Shown: positions 27,790-41,529, counted from the first letter of the stretch. The stretch: DNA of 64,000 nt from Acanthacorydalis orientalis (GCA_034766995.1 CM068320.1:22336812-22400811), one strand, 5' to 3'. Numbers and translations are program-made. Notes: generated by a model from the sequence alone, not told the origin.

Positions 27790-28771
27790 ACATTTAGTTA
27801 GTTGAATTTCCTTAAAACTTTTGAGAAAAATTCGTATAATGGAGACAAAAATACTTGTATAAAAATAATTAGATATTTTTTCTTTTCAACTACAAGTAAG
27901 TGTCCCTATTATGTACTAATAATTTTCGAATACTTATAATTTTTACATATTAACTAATGAAAAACAAAACTAGAAACACACACACACAAAATACAATTTT
28001 TATCATATTCTTAAGTTTTTATAAATGCATTTTAAATATGCAATATATTTATCAACTTCCATACAATAGCGAATACTAATAAACTGTTTACAAATAATAT
28101 AAAATTACATTAAAAACTACAGTACAGGTTTAGAAAATTCATATTTTACAAATTATTTTCATGGACTTTCTATAATTATTCAGTATGTTAGAAAAATGGA
28201 TAATATTACTATTATTTCAAACAGGATTATATAAAATTACCTGTAGACAATTATTAAAACATATTACATTGAGGTAAATAAGAATTTGCAAAAATAAAAA
28301 TTAGTACAAATTATCTATTAGAAAATAAATATTTCAATTTACATTTTATTATAGTTTGCATAAAAATTGAAAAAATACTTTCAATTATTAGAAACTGTGC
28401 TATACTAACATTTTATAACTTAAATGAGTAATAAATTCACCCTATTTACTTCTACAAAACATTCAATTTCTATACTATATTTATTTTATAAACTGATTTA
28501 GTAACTGTTGTAATATTTACTTATTTCACAGTTATAGTATATACAGCAAAACTAATTAAATAATGGAAACAACCTACCTTATAATATTTCACAAATACTA
28601 GCAGGCACAATCGCAGACTTCCACATAAGACAATTTGCAAGCATACCCTTCTGTATGTACGGTGCAATGTATGATGGAGGGACCACACAGTGTTTTCTAA
28701 GATATAAATAAAATAATTATTTTATTTATACTTTACAAATACATTAACTAATTTATGTATATTACTTGTTT

Positions 28772-28825
<54 letters not shown>

Positions 28826-28970
28826 CGTCTTATTAATAATTATCTTCCCAATTCTGTACACATATTTAAGAATATTGATTTAATACCAATTAATTAAATT
28901 TTATACAAGTAAACATGATTTTACAAAAATAACTGAATTTTCTTTAAGAATAAAAATATTGAATATTGAT
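27790..28970. other. AT-rich intergenic stretch
   Basis: No coding signal or element recognised. It contains one (TA)n array at 28,777-28,822. Confidence 0.7.
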
Positions 28971-28972
28971 CA

Positions 28973-28978
28973 TTTATT
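28973..28978 (-). promoter_or_regulatory. Candidate poly(A) signal for mRpL51
   Basis: AATAAA on the minus strand about 75 bases past the frame-restored stop of mRpL51. The hexamer is common by chance in DNA this AT-rich, so support is modest. Confidence 0.4.
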
Positions 28979-29051
28979 TTAAAACAAATACGTCATAATG
29001 ACTATAAAAATTAGAAATCTTTAAATATACACTACCTTTCTACATACAAAT

Positions 29052-29587
29052 TTAATTTTCTTGTGTTTCAGTTTTCGATTTCCTATTTAGAAATGTGTAT
29101 AAGTAACTGATTCTTTATCGAGCTCTTTCCATTTCGTAGGTCTCGCAAGAGGTGTCACCGTATGTCTCAATACTTTCCTTTTGCACAGAAGAACATGATA
29201 TTCGTTTCCGTGAACACCTCTTAACCACGATGGAAGACTGTATAAAATTCTAGTAGGATGTAAGTTACCGCTTCCTAAGATATCGATGTAATCATTTTGT
29301 CCAAAGAGAGCACGTTTTTTATTCCAAGCGTTCGCTGGTTTATACACAGGTATAGGTAATTTTTTTCCTTTTACGTTTGGAAGTAACCCGGATTGAAAAA
29401 TTGATTCTTCATATCCAAAACGTTGACATAGTGGACCTTTAGCAATTTTCTCTGCATGATATCTGAAACATATTGTTGTTACTTGCGGTTCCATATGTAT
29501 ACAGGGTAATAGTTCAGACTGATGGTTTTAGTGATTACCGTATACAGTATTTTGTAATGATTGTCTAAGACGTGACATTGATGACAT
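29052..29587 (-). CDS. mRpL51: Mitochondrial large-subunit ribosomal protein mL51, frame broken as read
   Basis: A component of the large subunit of the mitochondrial ribosome, made in the cytosol and imported. The main open stretch (29,494-29,087) contains '[12 protein letters not shown]', '[18 protein letters not shown]', '[14 protein letters not shown]', '[16 protein letters not shown]' and '[12 protein letters not shown]', which I recognise as the mL51 family core. As read, it ends after 'PTKWKELDK' with 'ESVTYTHF' and a stop at 29,087-29,089. In the next frame the sequence continues as '[20 protein letters not shown]' to a TAA at 29,054-29,052, which fits the expected family tail. One A seems to be missing from the AAA run near 29,115. 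At the 5' end, 29,587-29,539 reads '[16 protein letters not shown]' (presequence-like), then GTAATC and a 76-bp intron ending TTTCAG before 'YHAEK'. That junction is also one base out of frame. Two single-base defects suggest sequence error or a recent pseudogene; homology itself is not in doubt. Confidence 0.8.
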
Positions 29588-29759
29588 GTCACTTAAACAC
29601 AACAGTTTATGGTTAAGTAGTAATAGATACAGTAACGTCCTAGATTTATGCTGGATGTTGTACATGCATATACTGACATCAATAGTGTAAACATTTCTGT
29701 TGAAAACAATTATTAGTTTTAACAAATAATGTATATATGTGCTCGTATCTTAATATATT

Positions 29760-31361
29760 TCAACTTAATTCTTGATATATTTAAAAAAAACAGTCATACT
29801 TGTACAATTTTTTTTAACGTTTGTATGTAATTGACTAGAGATAGACTTTAAATAACACTGAATAGAAATGTTGCCAACTTACGAAATTATAATACAAATA
29901 CTAACAAAGTTAAATGTAATTTATTTTAATCAATTACTTTTTACTATACTTTGTTTTAATAAAGTTTCATTAAAATGTTTTACTTTCTGACAATGTTCAA
30001 AAATGTAACACTCGCGCGCACGCGCGCACATATTCACACAAATGCAGGCACACGTATATAAGATTAATTATTCAAACCCATATTTGTTTGGAATATTTTA
30101 TTTTTAAACACTTAAATTATTTAAAATATATTTTTTTAATTAATGTTCTTGTTGAAGTAAAACATTTAAATGTTCTTTTACAATAAGTTAACAGTTAATA
30201 ACGCTGTCTCATGTTATTTTTTACCTAGTTGCTAGCATAGATAAAGTATGTTGTTAGGGTTGCTAGCTACGGTTATCTTAAAAAGATAAAACTAAGACTT
30301 TCGTGCAGATGTCTGGCATCAGTGTGTGATATTCACTCGATCTGTTCTCGATTATGTAGATGCTATATTTGTTAATAAATTGTTTTCATGTTAATGAATT
30401 TGTTCAGTTAATTTATATACCTGCAATTCATCAACAATTCTACTCTATTTATTCAAAAACATCAACACAGAGCAACAAACATAATGACAAGTTTCTGTCA
30501 AGAACAAACATTCTCAATTAAAGTCTAATGTGGGAAGAATTGGAAATAATAATAAACAAGTCATTTACAAGTATAATGGAATTATTTTACTAATTATACC
30601 ATACCTTTGTCGTTAGAAAGCAGTGTTATGTTAAAAATTAGTTTCTATTTATTGGAGATATTAGAGATTTTTAAAAAATATGCTACTTGTTTTCTATAAA
30701 TGATTTATGAACAAGCATGAGAATTCTTTAACATTTACAATATGAGCAATAAATAAAACTGAACCGATTTTGCAATTTCGTTTTCTAACAGTACACATTA
30801 ATTAAAAAAAATATTGATTGAATATTGATTGCGTTGGCTATAGTTCAAATTGAAATACTTTTCACTAAAATATTATATTATAAGGGCGAACGCATAATGA
30901 AAATATATCTCATAACTATAATATACTCGAATATCATATATACATTCACAACAATCCATTATTTCTTAATAAAAGTTTACAAAAACTTTTAGCTAAATTT
31001 TGGAAAATATACCTTAATATATATCTCAAAAGTACATTAAAATCCACGTATCAATAAATTGTACTGAAATAACATTTAGAATGCAAGGGTATTTATTTTA
31101 CAAGGGTATTATACAATTTTCTTATGTATTTACGATTTCTGACAATTAAGGCCAGTTTGGATAATTGATTTGTAAGAATAATATATATATATACATATAC
31201 GATGGTTCGTTTTATGTATATTAGAAAATAAATTGGCTAATACTTACAAATGTAAGGTGAACGAAGACATCTACTACATCATGATTGCAGAAAGATAATG
31301 TCAGATTTTTATTTATCATGCACGTATATGATCTGCCGTAACGGATAAATATGGAACTTCA
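29760..31361. other. AT-rich intergenic stretch upstream of mRpL51
   Basis: No gene recognised. It includes an alternating CG/CA tract at 30,012-30,030 and a short (TA)n at 31,183-31,200. A somewhat less AT-rich patch at 30,230-30,350 has no recognisable motif. Confidence 0.6.
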
Positions 31362-31483
31362 TGTCTCAATGATTATCGTCCAGATGGCAATATAAAGATA
31401 ATAAATTACTTAATAAATAAAAACCAATGATAGTCATGATGGTTATCTTCACATTGCCATCTGCGCGGATAATCACTGAAACA
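31362..31483. mobile_element. Short inverted-repeat (MITE-like) element, about 122 bp
   Basis: The left arm 31,362-31,401 (from 'tgtctcaatgattatc') and the reverse complement of the right arm 31,443-31,483 (from 'tgtttcagtgattatc') match over about 40 bases with few differences, sharing 'cagatggcaat' and 'aagataa'. Only about 40 bases separate the arms. It has no coding capacity. A clear target-site duplication was not found, so family assignment is open. Confidence 0.65.
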
Positions 31484-31512
31484 TAAGAACTTGTTCTGCT
31501 GTTAGGTGTATG

Positions 31513-31513
<1 letters not shown>

Positions 31514-31596
<83 letters not shown>
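31514..31596. repeat. (TA)n microsatellite, 83 bp
   Basis: Longest uninterrupted TA run in this part of the window, about 30 bases from the inverted-repeat element. Confidence 0.95.
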
Positions 31597-31599
<3 letters not shown>

Positions 31600-32475
31600 T
31601 ACAAATAGGTAAACCATTTGTAACTTTTGAAAATTGAAGACATTTTAATATATTTGTATAATGTACACACTCAACACTAACAATTATCAATATTAATAAA
31701 ATTTAAAAAATTAACCATACGGCAAGTATACATTTCCTTATTTAATTATCATACTTATAGTTATTTGTATATATGAAACTGGTCGCATTTCTGAAATTGA
31801 ATATACTTATTGAAAATTTTGTAGTAACAATTTCACGCTTGTTTTGGTTTTTATATTCAAGTAAGTTTTACAGCAGTATATTTTAATCAAACAATTTTTT
31901 AGTGTATTAATATTTGATGGGGCCCTTAAAACATCAAATTATTATATAAACTACAAGGGGAGAACTTGCATTTTCGAAAATATGATACAATGTTGTAATG
32001 TATTATTTTTGTATACAAAATCGCTCTATATACTTTTATGCGTTGATTTTTGGAACATGTATATATCCTATATATATATATATATATATGTATATGTATA
32101 TATTAGTTGTGTGTGTAGAGAGAGTGTCTGTAGTAAATACTTAAATTATTAAGGAGAGAATAAAAAGATTTGTAATATTAAAGAAAAAATTTATTGTCAA
32201 AAACATTCAAACAGCAATAAAGTTATGATTACATTCTATTACCGAAATGTGTTGATGGTAACATATAATATCCAGACATATTAAATAATTAGTATACAAA
32301 TTTTTAGTTGTTTAATTTCAGAAAAACTTAAATTATTTTTTAACTTTTTAAGTTTACTTAAACTTTTTGAAGGCTGTATAAAATAAGTAACGTATTTCTT
32401 CAAGATGAGAATTTGAATATAAAATTAATTCTTGTTGATTACTTATTAAAACATTCTAGATTCATTTTTTTATTA

Positions 32476-32511
<36 letters not shown>

Positions 32512-32734
32512 GAAGTACAGTAATTATTTATTGTTTACGTTATTTTATCGACAAACCAAAAAATTAAACACAAGTATTATATATATATATATATATATAT
32601 AATTTAAAATAATTTTATAATTATCGTAATATGTACACTATAAGAAGCTGAAGCATAAAATGTTAAAGTTAAGATCGTGCATTCCCTTCATAAAATGATT
32701 GTCATTTTGTTTTTCATCATGTCTTTCACACAAT

Positions 32735-32778
<44 letters not shown>

Positions 32779-33258
32779 CAAATTTTCCAAAATATGCAAA
32801 ATACCTATTCAATAATAGTTTTTTAATGGCATACTTTTTAAATGAAATCTTTTAAGATTTCTTTATTACAAGTGCGAAAAGACGTTTAATATTTAGAATG
32901 AGACATTAAATTGCTCATAAGTAAATTAATATTATCAATTTCTTAAGCCTCAAATTGTTTTTTTTCTGATTATTTCTGTAACTGAACTTAAAAGATAAAT
33001 TTATAATTAAAATCACATTTAGAAATCGCGTTTGTTACTAATATAATTATGATAATATTGTTAAATGCTGTATGCGTTATTAATTTTAAGGTCTAATTTT
33101 TTTGTACCAATTTAAAAAGTCAATTTGTGCTTAAATTAAGTATATAATGAATTTTAATTTGTTCATTTGTCAACAATCTGTCTTGTTACTTTTTTCTATT
33201 ATAATGGAAACTATTTTTTTATTCAGAAAAAGAACACTCATTCCTTCTCTCTATCTTT

Positions 33259-33259
33259 C

Positions 33260-33340
<81 letters not shown>

Positions 33341-33347
33341 CACACAC

Positions 33348-33421
<74 letters not shown>
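33259..33421. repeat. Compound (TA)n with CATA steps, about 160 bp
   Basis: TA runs punctuated by 'catata' and one 'cacacacatgta' step. Confidence 0.9.
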
Positions 33422-33888
33422 TTAAGGATTGAATATTGTAAATATTTACTGTACAATAAGTAAACTAAATTTGTACATGTATACAGTTTATTTCAATTAC
33501 CAATTAAATATTGATAATTTATAGATAACTTATAAAACTGTTATTCAGGAGCAATTCAATTCATTTTTTACTCTTTATCATAGTGTTATATATTGAATGT
33601 TATTATTTAATTGTTTACCTGCGTTGCAATCGGTAATTACTAAATTAAAATTAATATGGTTAAGATAATGAAATTTGTTTCGTTTGTTTCGAAAATTACC
33701 ATTTTTACCATTGGTTTTTAATTCTGTATTTATACTAGTTAAGCAAAAATATGTCACTACTAGTATATTTATAATCTAATAAAAATTATAAAATTGTGTT
33801 TATAAAATAATAAAAGTTATAAAGATATTTTTAAACATTGGCTCATTTCACATCTGCCAACACGAACATATATAGATACATTCATGCA

Positions 33889-33890
<2 letters not shown>

Positions 33891-33960
<70 letters not shown>

Positions 33961-34042
33961 TATATATATATATATGCATATATATATGCATATATATATA
34001 TATATATATGCATATATATGCATATATATATATATATATATA
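33891..34042. repeat. Compound (TA)n with ATGCAT steps, about 150 bp
   Basis: A 70-bp pure TA run followed by TA blocks separated by repeated 'tatgcata' palindromic steps. Confidence 0.9.
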
Positions 34043-35484
34043 AATTTATATACATATTAAAGTTACATTTTATTGGTATACTTTCGTTATAAAATTTATT
34101 TTAAATAATTTTAATGGAAATGGTTTGAGTATAAATAATCATTTTTTAGTCAAATAAATAAAACAATTAAGCGTTACTAGCAACTCTTTAACTGTATTCT
34201 GTCATTTTCTACTATAATTAAATATGTATTAAATCGAATCTTGTTTTTTGTACTTACCAGTAAACTTTATAAATTAAAAAAAATATATTTATAGCATAAA
34301 AAATACTGAAAAGTAATTTCAAAACTAAGGTTTATTTTGCTACATGATATTAAGTTTTTATCAAGTAATTATTAACAAACAAAAATATACTTTTATTCAT
34401 GAATGGCATTATAAATACTTATTATAATTTTATAGTGTTTAAATAATGATTTTAAAACAATATTTTTTAAAAGAGCTAACACATTTTATATTAAATGTTT
34501 ATTCTAAGATAATATATAAAAGACATGATATTGTCAATGAAGTTGACATCTTTAACATACATAATTTTTCAGAGCATATTTGTGCACTGTGAAAGCACAT
34601 TCAAAACATTTAAGGTAATTTGATATAATCTTTTTTCACATAATGCACTTAATTGTTTATAATTTAGGCCATATTATTCGCATTGTTAACCTACTTAGTA
34701 GGTTAATATTAATACAATATATAATTACACGTTACATTAAAATATGACTTATTCAAAATATATTTATATATAAAAATCTGACAATACATTGATTGAAATA
34801 TTTATGTGTTTGTTTATGAAACTTAATCTATTCTACATGACTAAAATCGTTTTTGTTTTAATGTGTTTTACTTTAAAGATATTTTTTTATAAATATGTTA
34901 GAAGAATTGATTAAAATATTATACGTTTAATTATATTTTATTAAAAAATTCAAAATGTTGTATTTTTCGTATAGAAAATTAATTAATATAATTAAATTGG
35001 GAAGCCAATGAACAAGAACATTTTGAATGTTATAAATTGAAATATTAAATAATATATTTTTTCTAAATAATATATATTATTTTATTTATAACAGAAGTCT
35101 AATTTGGCAATTAGTAATAATATTAATTTAATCACAAGAATATCATAGAAATATAAATAAAAAATTAAAATAGCGTAACCATAATATATATATATATATA
35201 TTTAATATATTATATATATACGAAATAAAATAAATATTATTTATTTAAAACTTAACTAAATTTACCATGTTAGTTTTTGTATTCAAATATATTTCAATAA
35301 AAAATAGTATACAAAGTGTAGAAATTGATTTCTTCATAAGTATTGTATTTGACTAATAAAACCTTTCTGTTTCATTGAATTACAAACGATTTTGACTAAA
35401 TTTAAAATTAGATTTTTGTTAAATAATATTTCTTTATTTAATTCATATTTTTTTTTAAATTCCATTTAATATAAATCGTAAAAT

Positions 35485-35528
35485 GTGTGTGTGTGTGTGT
35501 GTGAGTGAGTGAGTGAGTGAGTGAGTGA

Positions 35529-35571
<43 letters not shown>
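35485..35571. repeat. Compound (GT)n(GAGT)n(TA)n microsatellite
   Basis: A (GT) run, then about seven GAGT units, then (TA)n: three adjacent simple-repeat types. Confidence 0.9.
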
Positions 35572-35576
<5 letters not shown>

Positions 35577-35618
35577 AAATGCTTACATATTATGTTATAA
35601 TATATTTCTGTATATTTA

Positions 35619-35696
35619 TTAGGTTGGTAGGAAAAAAATGCGGTTTTCTATATAGATTTGAAGGTCATAAACCGCAATTGTTTTCCTATCGCCTAA
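35619..35696. mobile_element. 78-bp mini-mariner (MITE)
   Basis: The left terminus 'ttaggttggtaggaaaa' and the reverse complement of the right terminus 'ttaggcgataggaaaac' are mariner-type inverted repeats, both followed by 'tgcggttt'. The element is flanked by TA at 35,617-35,618 and 35,697-35,698, the expected mariner target duplication. Only about 20 bases lie between the repeats. The termini match those of the element at 55,167-56,132, so it is probably a non-autonomous relative. The start resembles the terminal repeat I recall for cecropia-subfamily mariners such as Hsmar1. Confidence 0.85.
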
Positions 35697-35698
35697 TA

Positions 35699-36337
35699 TA
35701 ATGAATGAAATTGGTAAAAACAAGATGATAATTTTATAAACACGTAATTTGATTCCGTTGAATTTTTTTCAATATTTAATAAAATTAAATGCATGAAATA
35801 TTTTCTAAGCTCTTCAAAATTAAATTAGAAACGCAAAACGCAATAAAAGCATATAAAAAAGTAATATTATTTGAAAGTTTTTAAGTATTTATAATCTTAA
35901 GACGTTTAGAAAACTAATGGGTCTAATTTACAATCTAGTCAAACAATGAAGATATATGTATATAAATTTTACATTAAAAATAAGTATATTTTCAAAGTCG
36001 TGTGCTTAATTCATTTATTTAGCTATTATGTGATTGATGTGTAAAATCAATTTGTTGAATTTCAAGCTTATATATAATGATATTTAATATCATTTCATGT
36101 CATACTTTTAAATTTAATATATATATATATATATATTTTAATTAAAAGTTTATAAGAGCACGATACGGCGTGTTTTTATAAAATAATTCAGTTATTTAAA
36201 ATAATTTAGTTACTAAATATTGTCTCCATTACTGTTACTTTTATGATTATGACTTTACTATTATCTTTTTGTTAATTATTGTTAAGACACAAATATTAAT
36301 ATGAGAACAAGATATATATATTATTTTAAAAAATATG

Positions 36338-36377
<40 letters not shown>

Positions 36378-37054
36378 TTAAAAAATATGAATTATATATA
36401 TATATATATATATACGAAAAACAGCATAGATATTTTTTTATAGTACTATGAACAGAATAAATAAGATATTCATTAGTATGAAATGAACACATATGTATTT
36501 TAAGTAATCTAAGAAGAATATAAAAACTAACATAGTAATTTCAATTAAGAATTTGATTAGTTAGGAATATTTATATGTGTATTCACAACTATATAACTAT
36601 GGGTTATAAAAATTAATCAAAATATTTTCTAACAAAATAATATATTTATCCGAATTTATTTATTTAATATTATTATGTGCATGTTAATATTATTGTTATA
36701 TGATATTACATTTTTAATAAATTTAAATACAGTGTTAAATTTTTTAAAATTGTGATGTGCTATGGAAACAAAGATTTCTTTATATTAATACAAACTTAAG
36801 ATCATCCGTGTGTGGTAATTCGTCAAAATGTATATAAAAATATTCAGATATTATTTTGATCACTTTAAGTATCGAATATTAGGTTCTTAAGTGTTAACTG
36901 AAATTTTATATAACTTAAAATCATTTCATTTTCTATTCAGTATAACAGGATGTGTTAAATTGACAAATTTTTTGAAACTATACGTAATTAAATTATTAAT
37001 TTTACTGCTTCATTTAATAAGTGATATTTGTGGTGGTTTACTTATAATTCTTCT

Positions 37055-37119
<65 letters not shown>

Positions 37120-37917
37120 GCAGAGAAAATAGATTAATTAAAAATATTCAGTAGACAGAAAATAAATATATGTTGATTCCTCATTTAAAATCAACAAAAA
37201 TTAAAATTTTAATTAAAAGGACTGATTAACGATGATTTGGAAATGAATACAAAAAATATTTTAAAGAAATTCCACAAGTTCTTCCTTTAAAATTTCTGTG
37301 CAAACTAGTTTATCATTTATGGGGTTTGCACTGAATATACGATTTTATTTACAGATATTTATGATTTTTAATATATTTTTACAAAAATTGTACTCAAAAG
37401 TATATTTAAGTAAAAAAATTAAATGCTCTCTTAAATTGAAGTGTTGTACGGAAATATAAGTAATAATGAAAAATAAAATTAAATATTTATTAGAAAAAAC
37501 TCAGTTAACTTTATTATGATATAATTAGAGGATTTCTTGTTAAACAAACAGTTTTAATTTTATTTATTGTTATATAGATAAAATTACACAAAGCTGAACA
37601 AAAATGTAAAATATATTGAATAATTTTGAATTTAGAGAATTTTATATTTATATAATTCTTTATAAAAAATATTCGATATAGAATTATTTTAAGAGAAATA
37701 AATATTTCTTTTAAAAAATTCTAAATATTTCTTATAATTATAGAAAAAAAAATACTAACATTGTCATTTTCTATATTCATTTATTGAAAGTTTCAAAATG
37801 AAAGCACTTAGGATCAATAAATATATGTAATCAAATGATAAAATAACTTTTTTTTAAATATGTATATTTTAATAATATTATATATATATATATATACAAA
37901 TCTATATATATATATAC

Positions 37918-37948
<31 letters not shown>

Positions 37949-38329
37949 GTTTATATGTATAAACTATACATTTTATTATGTAATTTTAAAATAAAAAAGA
38001 TTGTAAATATAAACTAATTTGCACAAACTTACCTGAACATGTGGAGTTTCCTTTAATGAATAAATAAATGCAATAAATACTTCTTTCTGATAAATTATAA
38101 ATAGTATGTATTTATTTAGGTTGAATACTTGTTTTAGAAAAATGTTTATTATTTGTCATAGATGTAGTTTTAATCATAATTTTTATATAAATAGATTTAT
38201 ATAAATAAATTTTACAGATTTTTTTTCATTCAAAGTACAGTTAAAGTTTAAAATTTAAATAGCATTTCAATACTAAATATTGGAAATTTGATAATATTTT
38301 TTTTATCAATACATCAACTAATAAAAGTA

Positions 38330-38385
<56 letters not shown>

Positions 38386-38647
38386 ATTTACCAAGTACAT
38401 AAAATGATTTACAGATATAAAGTCAGTAAAAAAAGAAAATTTACTGTCTGAATGTGAAATAATTTAAGAAAAATATTAATTCAATTCATAAGTATTTTTA
38501 AATATTTCACAAATAAAATAAATATTATACAATTAATGAATCCCAAAGGAACAAAATTGAGGTTCAATAAATGTACATAATATTAAAAATTAAACTATAT
38601 GTATACATATACATATATATATATATATACATATATAATATATATAA

Positions 38648-38694
<47 letters not shown>

Positions 38695-39634
38695 TACAAA
38701 CAGGTAAACCACTTGTAACTTCTGAAAATTATGATAAACACAATTGTCTGTGTTGTAGTTTTAAAAATATGAGGTTAACGTTTGGAAACTAAAATTAGTT
38801 AGTATATTTAAAAATGATGTATAGGTAAAACATAATCTTATAAACATGTATCTTTAATTATAATTGTTTTAAAAATACCTGAACATGTATATATTTCAAT
38901 GTCTTCAAATGATAGATTTTTAACTTTCACTGTACTTGTCAATATAATATTTTATAGGTGAATAGTTCACGTTTGACAACAACTGTTATAGAGTGACATA
39001 ATTAACAAAGATATGTAATCAATGTCGTGAATATATATAATATTTATAGGGCGTATATATCAGCCGAAATCAGAGTCGAGTTGATTTGTAATTGAAAAAA
39101 ATGTCCCCTGCATAATAACTACTGCAAATGCAAATCTCAAACGTATACTCGATTATGTACATATATATATATATACACAGATATATGTATATACATTTTT
39201 AAATTTAATTTAACACAATGGAGAGAATTGGAACTATTGGAATAAACAAACAGATTTTTATATGAATTCGGTTCTGTTACCGGCTTAAAATATATAATCT
39301 TTCTTTACTACACTTATGTAAACTAATATAACAATATATACAAAATGTGTATAAATGTGTGTTATGTTCATATTGGTGAAATTTATTATTATGTTTTTAG
39401 GAAAAGAAAAAGTATTAATTAAACGATAGGTTAAATATCAATAAACATATTTAGACTATACACAACAAATATTTTTTTAATATTAATAATTTGTTTCTGA
39501 AATTCAAGCATTATTATCAAATATATCTTAGACTAATAACAGAACCATATTTATATAGATTTTCAAAATATGAGAAAATTATTTTTTTTAATCGAAAAAT
39601 GCTTTTCTTAAAAATTTGAATATGTACATAAACA

Positions 39635-39716
<82 letters not shown>

Positions 39717-39875
39717 ATACTTTTGTAAAAAGTTGATAGTTTATATATTTTTTGAAACATTAAACTTCTACACAAGTCAAATTAGTGGAAAAGTTGTTAT
39801 CACTTCTTTAATTTATATTTATATATCGAATTCTATTTCAAGTTATATAAAACTGGGTATTTTATATTCGGTACG

Positions 39876-39932
<57 letters not shown>

Positions 39933-40113
39933 AATCAGTAAAATATTAAAAATGTTTAAAAATAATGTAAAACATTAATATTTACTCAAAAATAAATTTA
40001 AGAAATAATAACAATGAAATGAAGAAATATACATTATTAATGTATATGAATTGTTAATCAATGTAAATCATTGTTAATCAGTGTTAATCAATTGTGATGT
40101 AAAGAATCTAATA
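35699..40113. other. AT-rich intergenic stretch
   Basis: No gene recognised. It has microsatellites near 36,117-36,137, 37,058-37,116, 37,878-37,950, 38,335-38,382, 38,600-38,692, 39,157-39,195 and 39,878-39,931. Near 36,311-36,414 a unit of (TA)n plus 'ttattttaaaaaatatgaat' is duplicated with a period of about 55 bp. Confidence 0.65.
39639..39713. repeat. Compound (TC)n(TA)n microsatellite
   Basis: About 15 TC units run directly into about 22 TA units. Confidence 0.9.
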
Positions 40114-40321
40114 TGGGTGATTCAATTTAGGCTTCCATATGAAAGTACTAAAAGGGGGCACAGTGGTTAAAAAAGTCATGTTATTTTTTATGTAGTATTT
40201 TAGTTAAATTTAATACTGTATATAATTGAACTAAATTACTAAATGTGGGATAACATGTTGTTTTTTTAAGTTTTGCGTTTTTTTAATACGTTTGTGTGGA
40301 AGCCTAAGTTGAATCAGCCTG
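40114..40321. mobile_element. 208-bp MITE with TA target duplication
   Basis: The left end 'tgggtgattcaatttaggct' (from 40,114) and the reverse complement of the right end 'caggctgattcaacttaggc' (to 40,321) match for about 25 bases, continuing as 'ttcca'. TA dinucleotides sit directly outside both ends (40,112-40,113 and 40,322-40,323), as for Tc1/mariner-type elements. The interior is T-rich and non-coding, with the one GC-richer stretch 'aagggggcacagtgg'. Confidence 0.8.
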
Positions 40322-40323
40322 TA

Positions 40324-41480
40324 GTAAAATTGAAAAGTAATAAAATTTTATTTCATGTATTCGCATATAAATTCTGTAAAATACACTCAAAATAATTTAC
40401 GATATTTTAAAAAATGAATATCATACAAATATTGCTAATAAAATGTAACAAAATAAAATTCATAAGTATTAAAAATGATCTGATACAAATATTTTTTTCA
40501 GCAATTACAATTCTCATTTATATATATACATATATATATATATACATACATATATATATATATATATATACACATTTATATACAGCATATTAAATAAATA
40601 AGAATTACAAATCAATTTGGTTCTGTTATCGGCCGCTATATATTGTCTCTAATCATATTTTCGTGATTTACAACTATTACAGTTGAATTGTTTTCTACTG
40701 TTAATGTGAAGACAAAACGTCCAATTGTTTATTTTTTTAAATATAAAGTCTTAATGTATTATTATTTTTCGTGAAATAAATTATTAATTTTATTGTATGA
40801 CACAACTGTGCAAAAAGATTAGTATTTTTTTATTCCAGGTCTGTTGTGCAATGAAAGTGTAGAATATAAGAAGCTAATAAATCGAATTTTAAAAAAATAT
40901 TTAAAAAGGCGTTATAATTATTATTTTTTTAAAAAATGACATACTTATTTATAAACTCTAATTATCACTTGATCTGAGATACGTTTACATTGATGTTATT
41001 TCAATAAGTGTAACAAATAAATTAAAAATTAAATTTTAGAGCTCTTCTTATTGAGTGAAAAGAGAGATTTTATCAAGCTATACTTTTAACTCTGTATTTT
41101 GTAGAATAGAAATCTATCAAATCAAATTATTTTTAAAAAGATGATTTATTATGCAGTTTTTGAAAATATTAGAAAATGTTTTAAAGTAATATGTTGATTT
41201 GACTAATATTAACTGTTAATATGATTTTTACATTATTCAAATTTATAACAATATGAAATAGGTAAATATTTTACCTGTTATCTCAATAAATGAAGTAAAA
41301 ATTGAAATATTATTCTTTTAATAAAACTGTATAGATTGACACTTTCTTAAAAAAATGTCAAATATATTTTACTTTTATTAAACTTCTTATCATTCGATTG
41401 AATAATGTTAAATATGTTTAAATTATTAATAAAAAAATATTTTTTACTTTTGAATTTTTAATCTCACTCAATATTTCACC

Positions 41481-41529
<49 letters not shown>

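Larger units (their letters stand above)
31600..35616. other. AT-rich intergenic stretch with many microsatellites
   Basis: No gene recognised on either strand. (TA)n arrays lie near 32,064-32,103, 32,476-32,508, 32,577-32,600, 32,737-32,775 and 35,184-35,222, plus the compound arrays listed separately. Frames of 60-100 codons here are Ile-Tyr repeats. Confidence 0.7.

Noticed and set aside
27452..27805. Ile-Tyr repeat proteins over (TA)n arrays, here and at many other arrays
   Set aside because: Translation of TATATA; open in all frames because TA repeats lack stops.
36891..37154. 87-codon hydrophobic frame
   Set aside because: Leu/Ile/Phe/Lys bias expected from AT-rich DNA; it ends in a (TA)n array and has no splice or homology signal.
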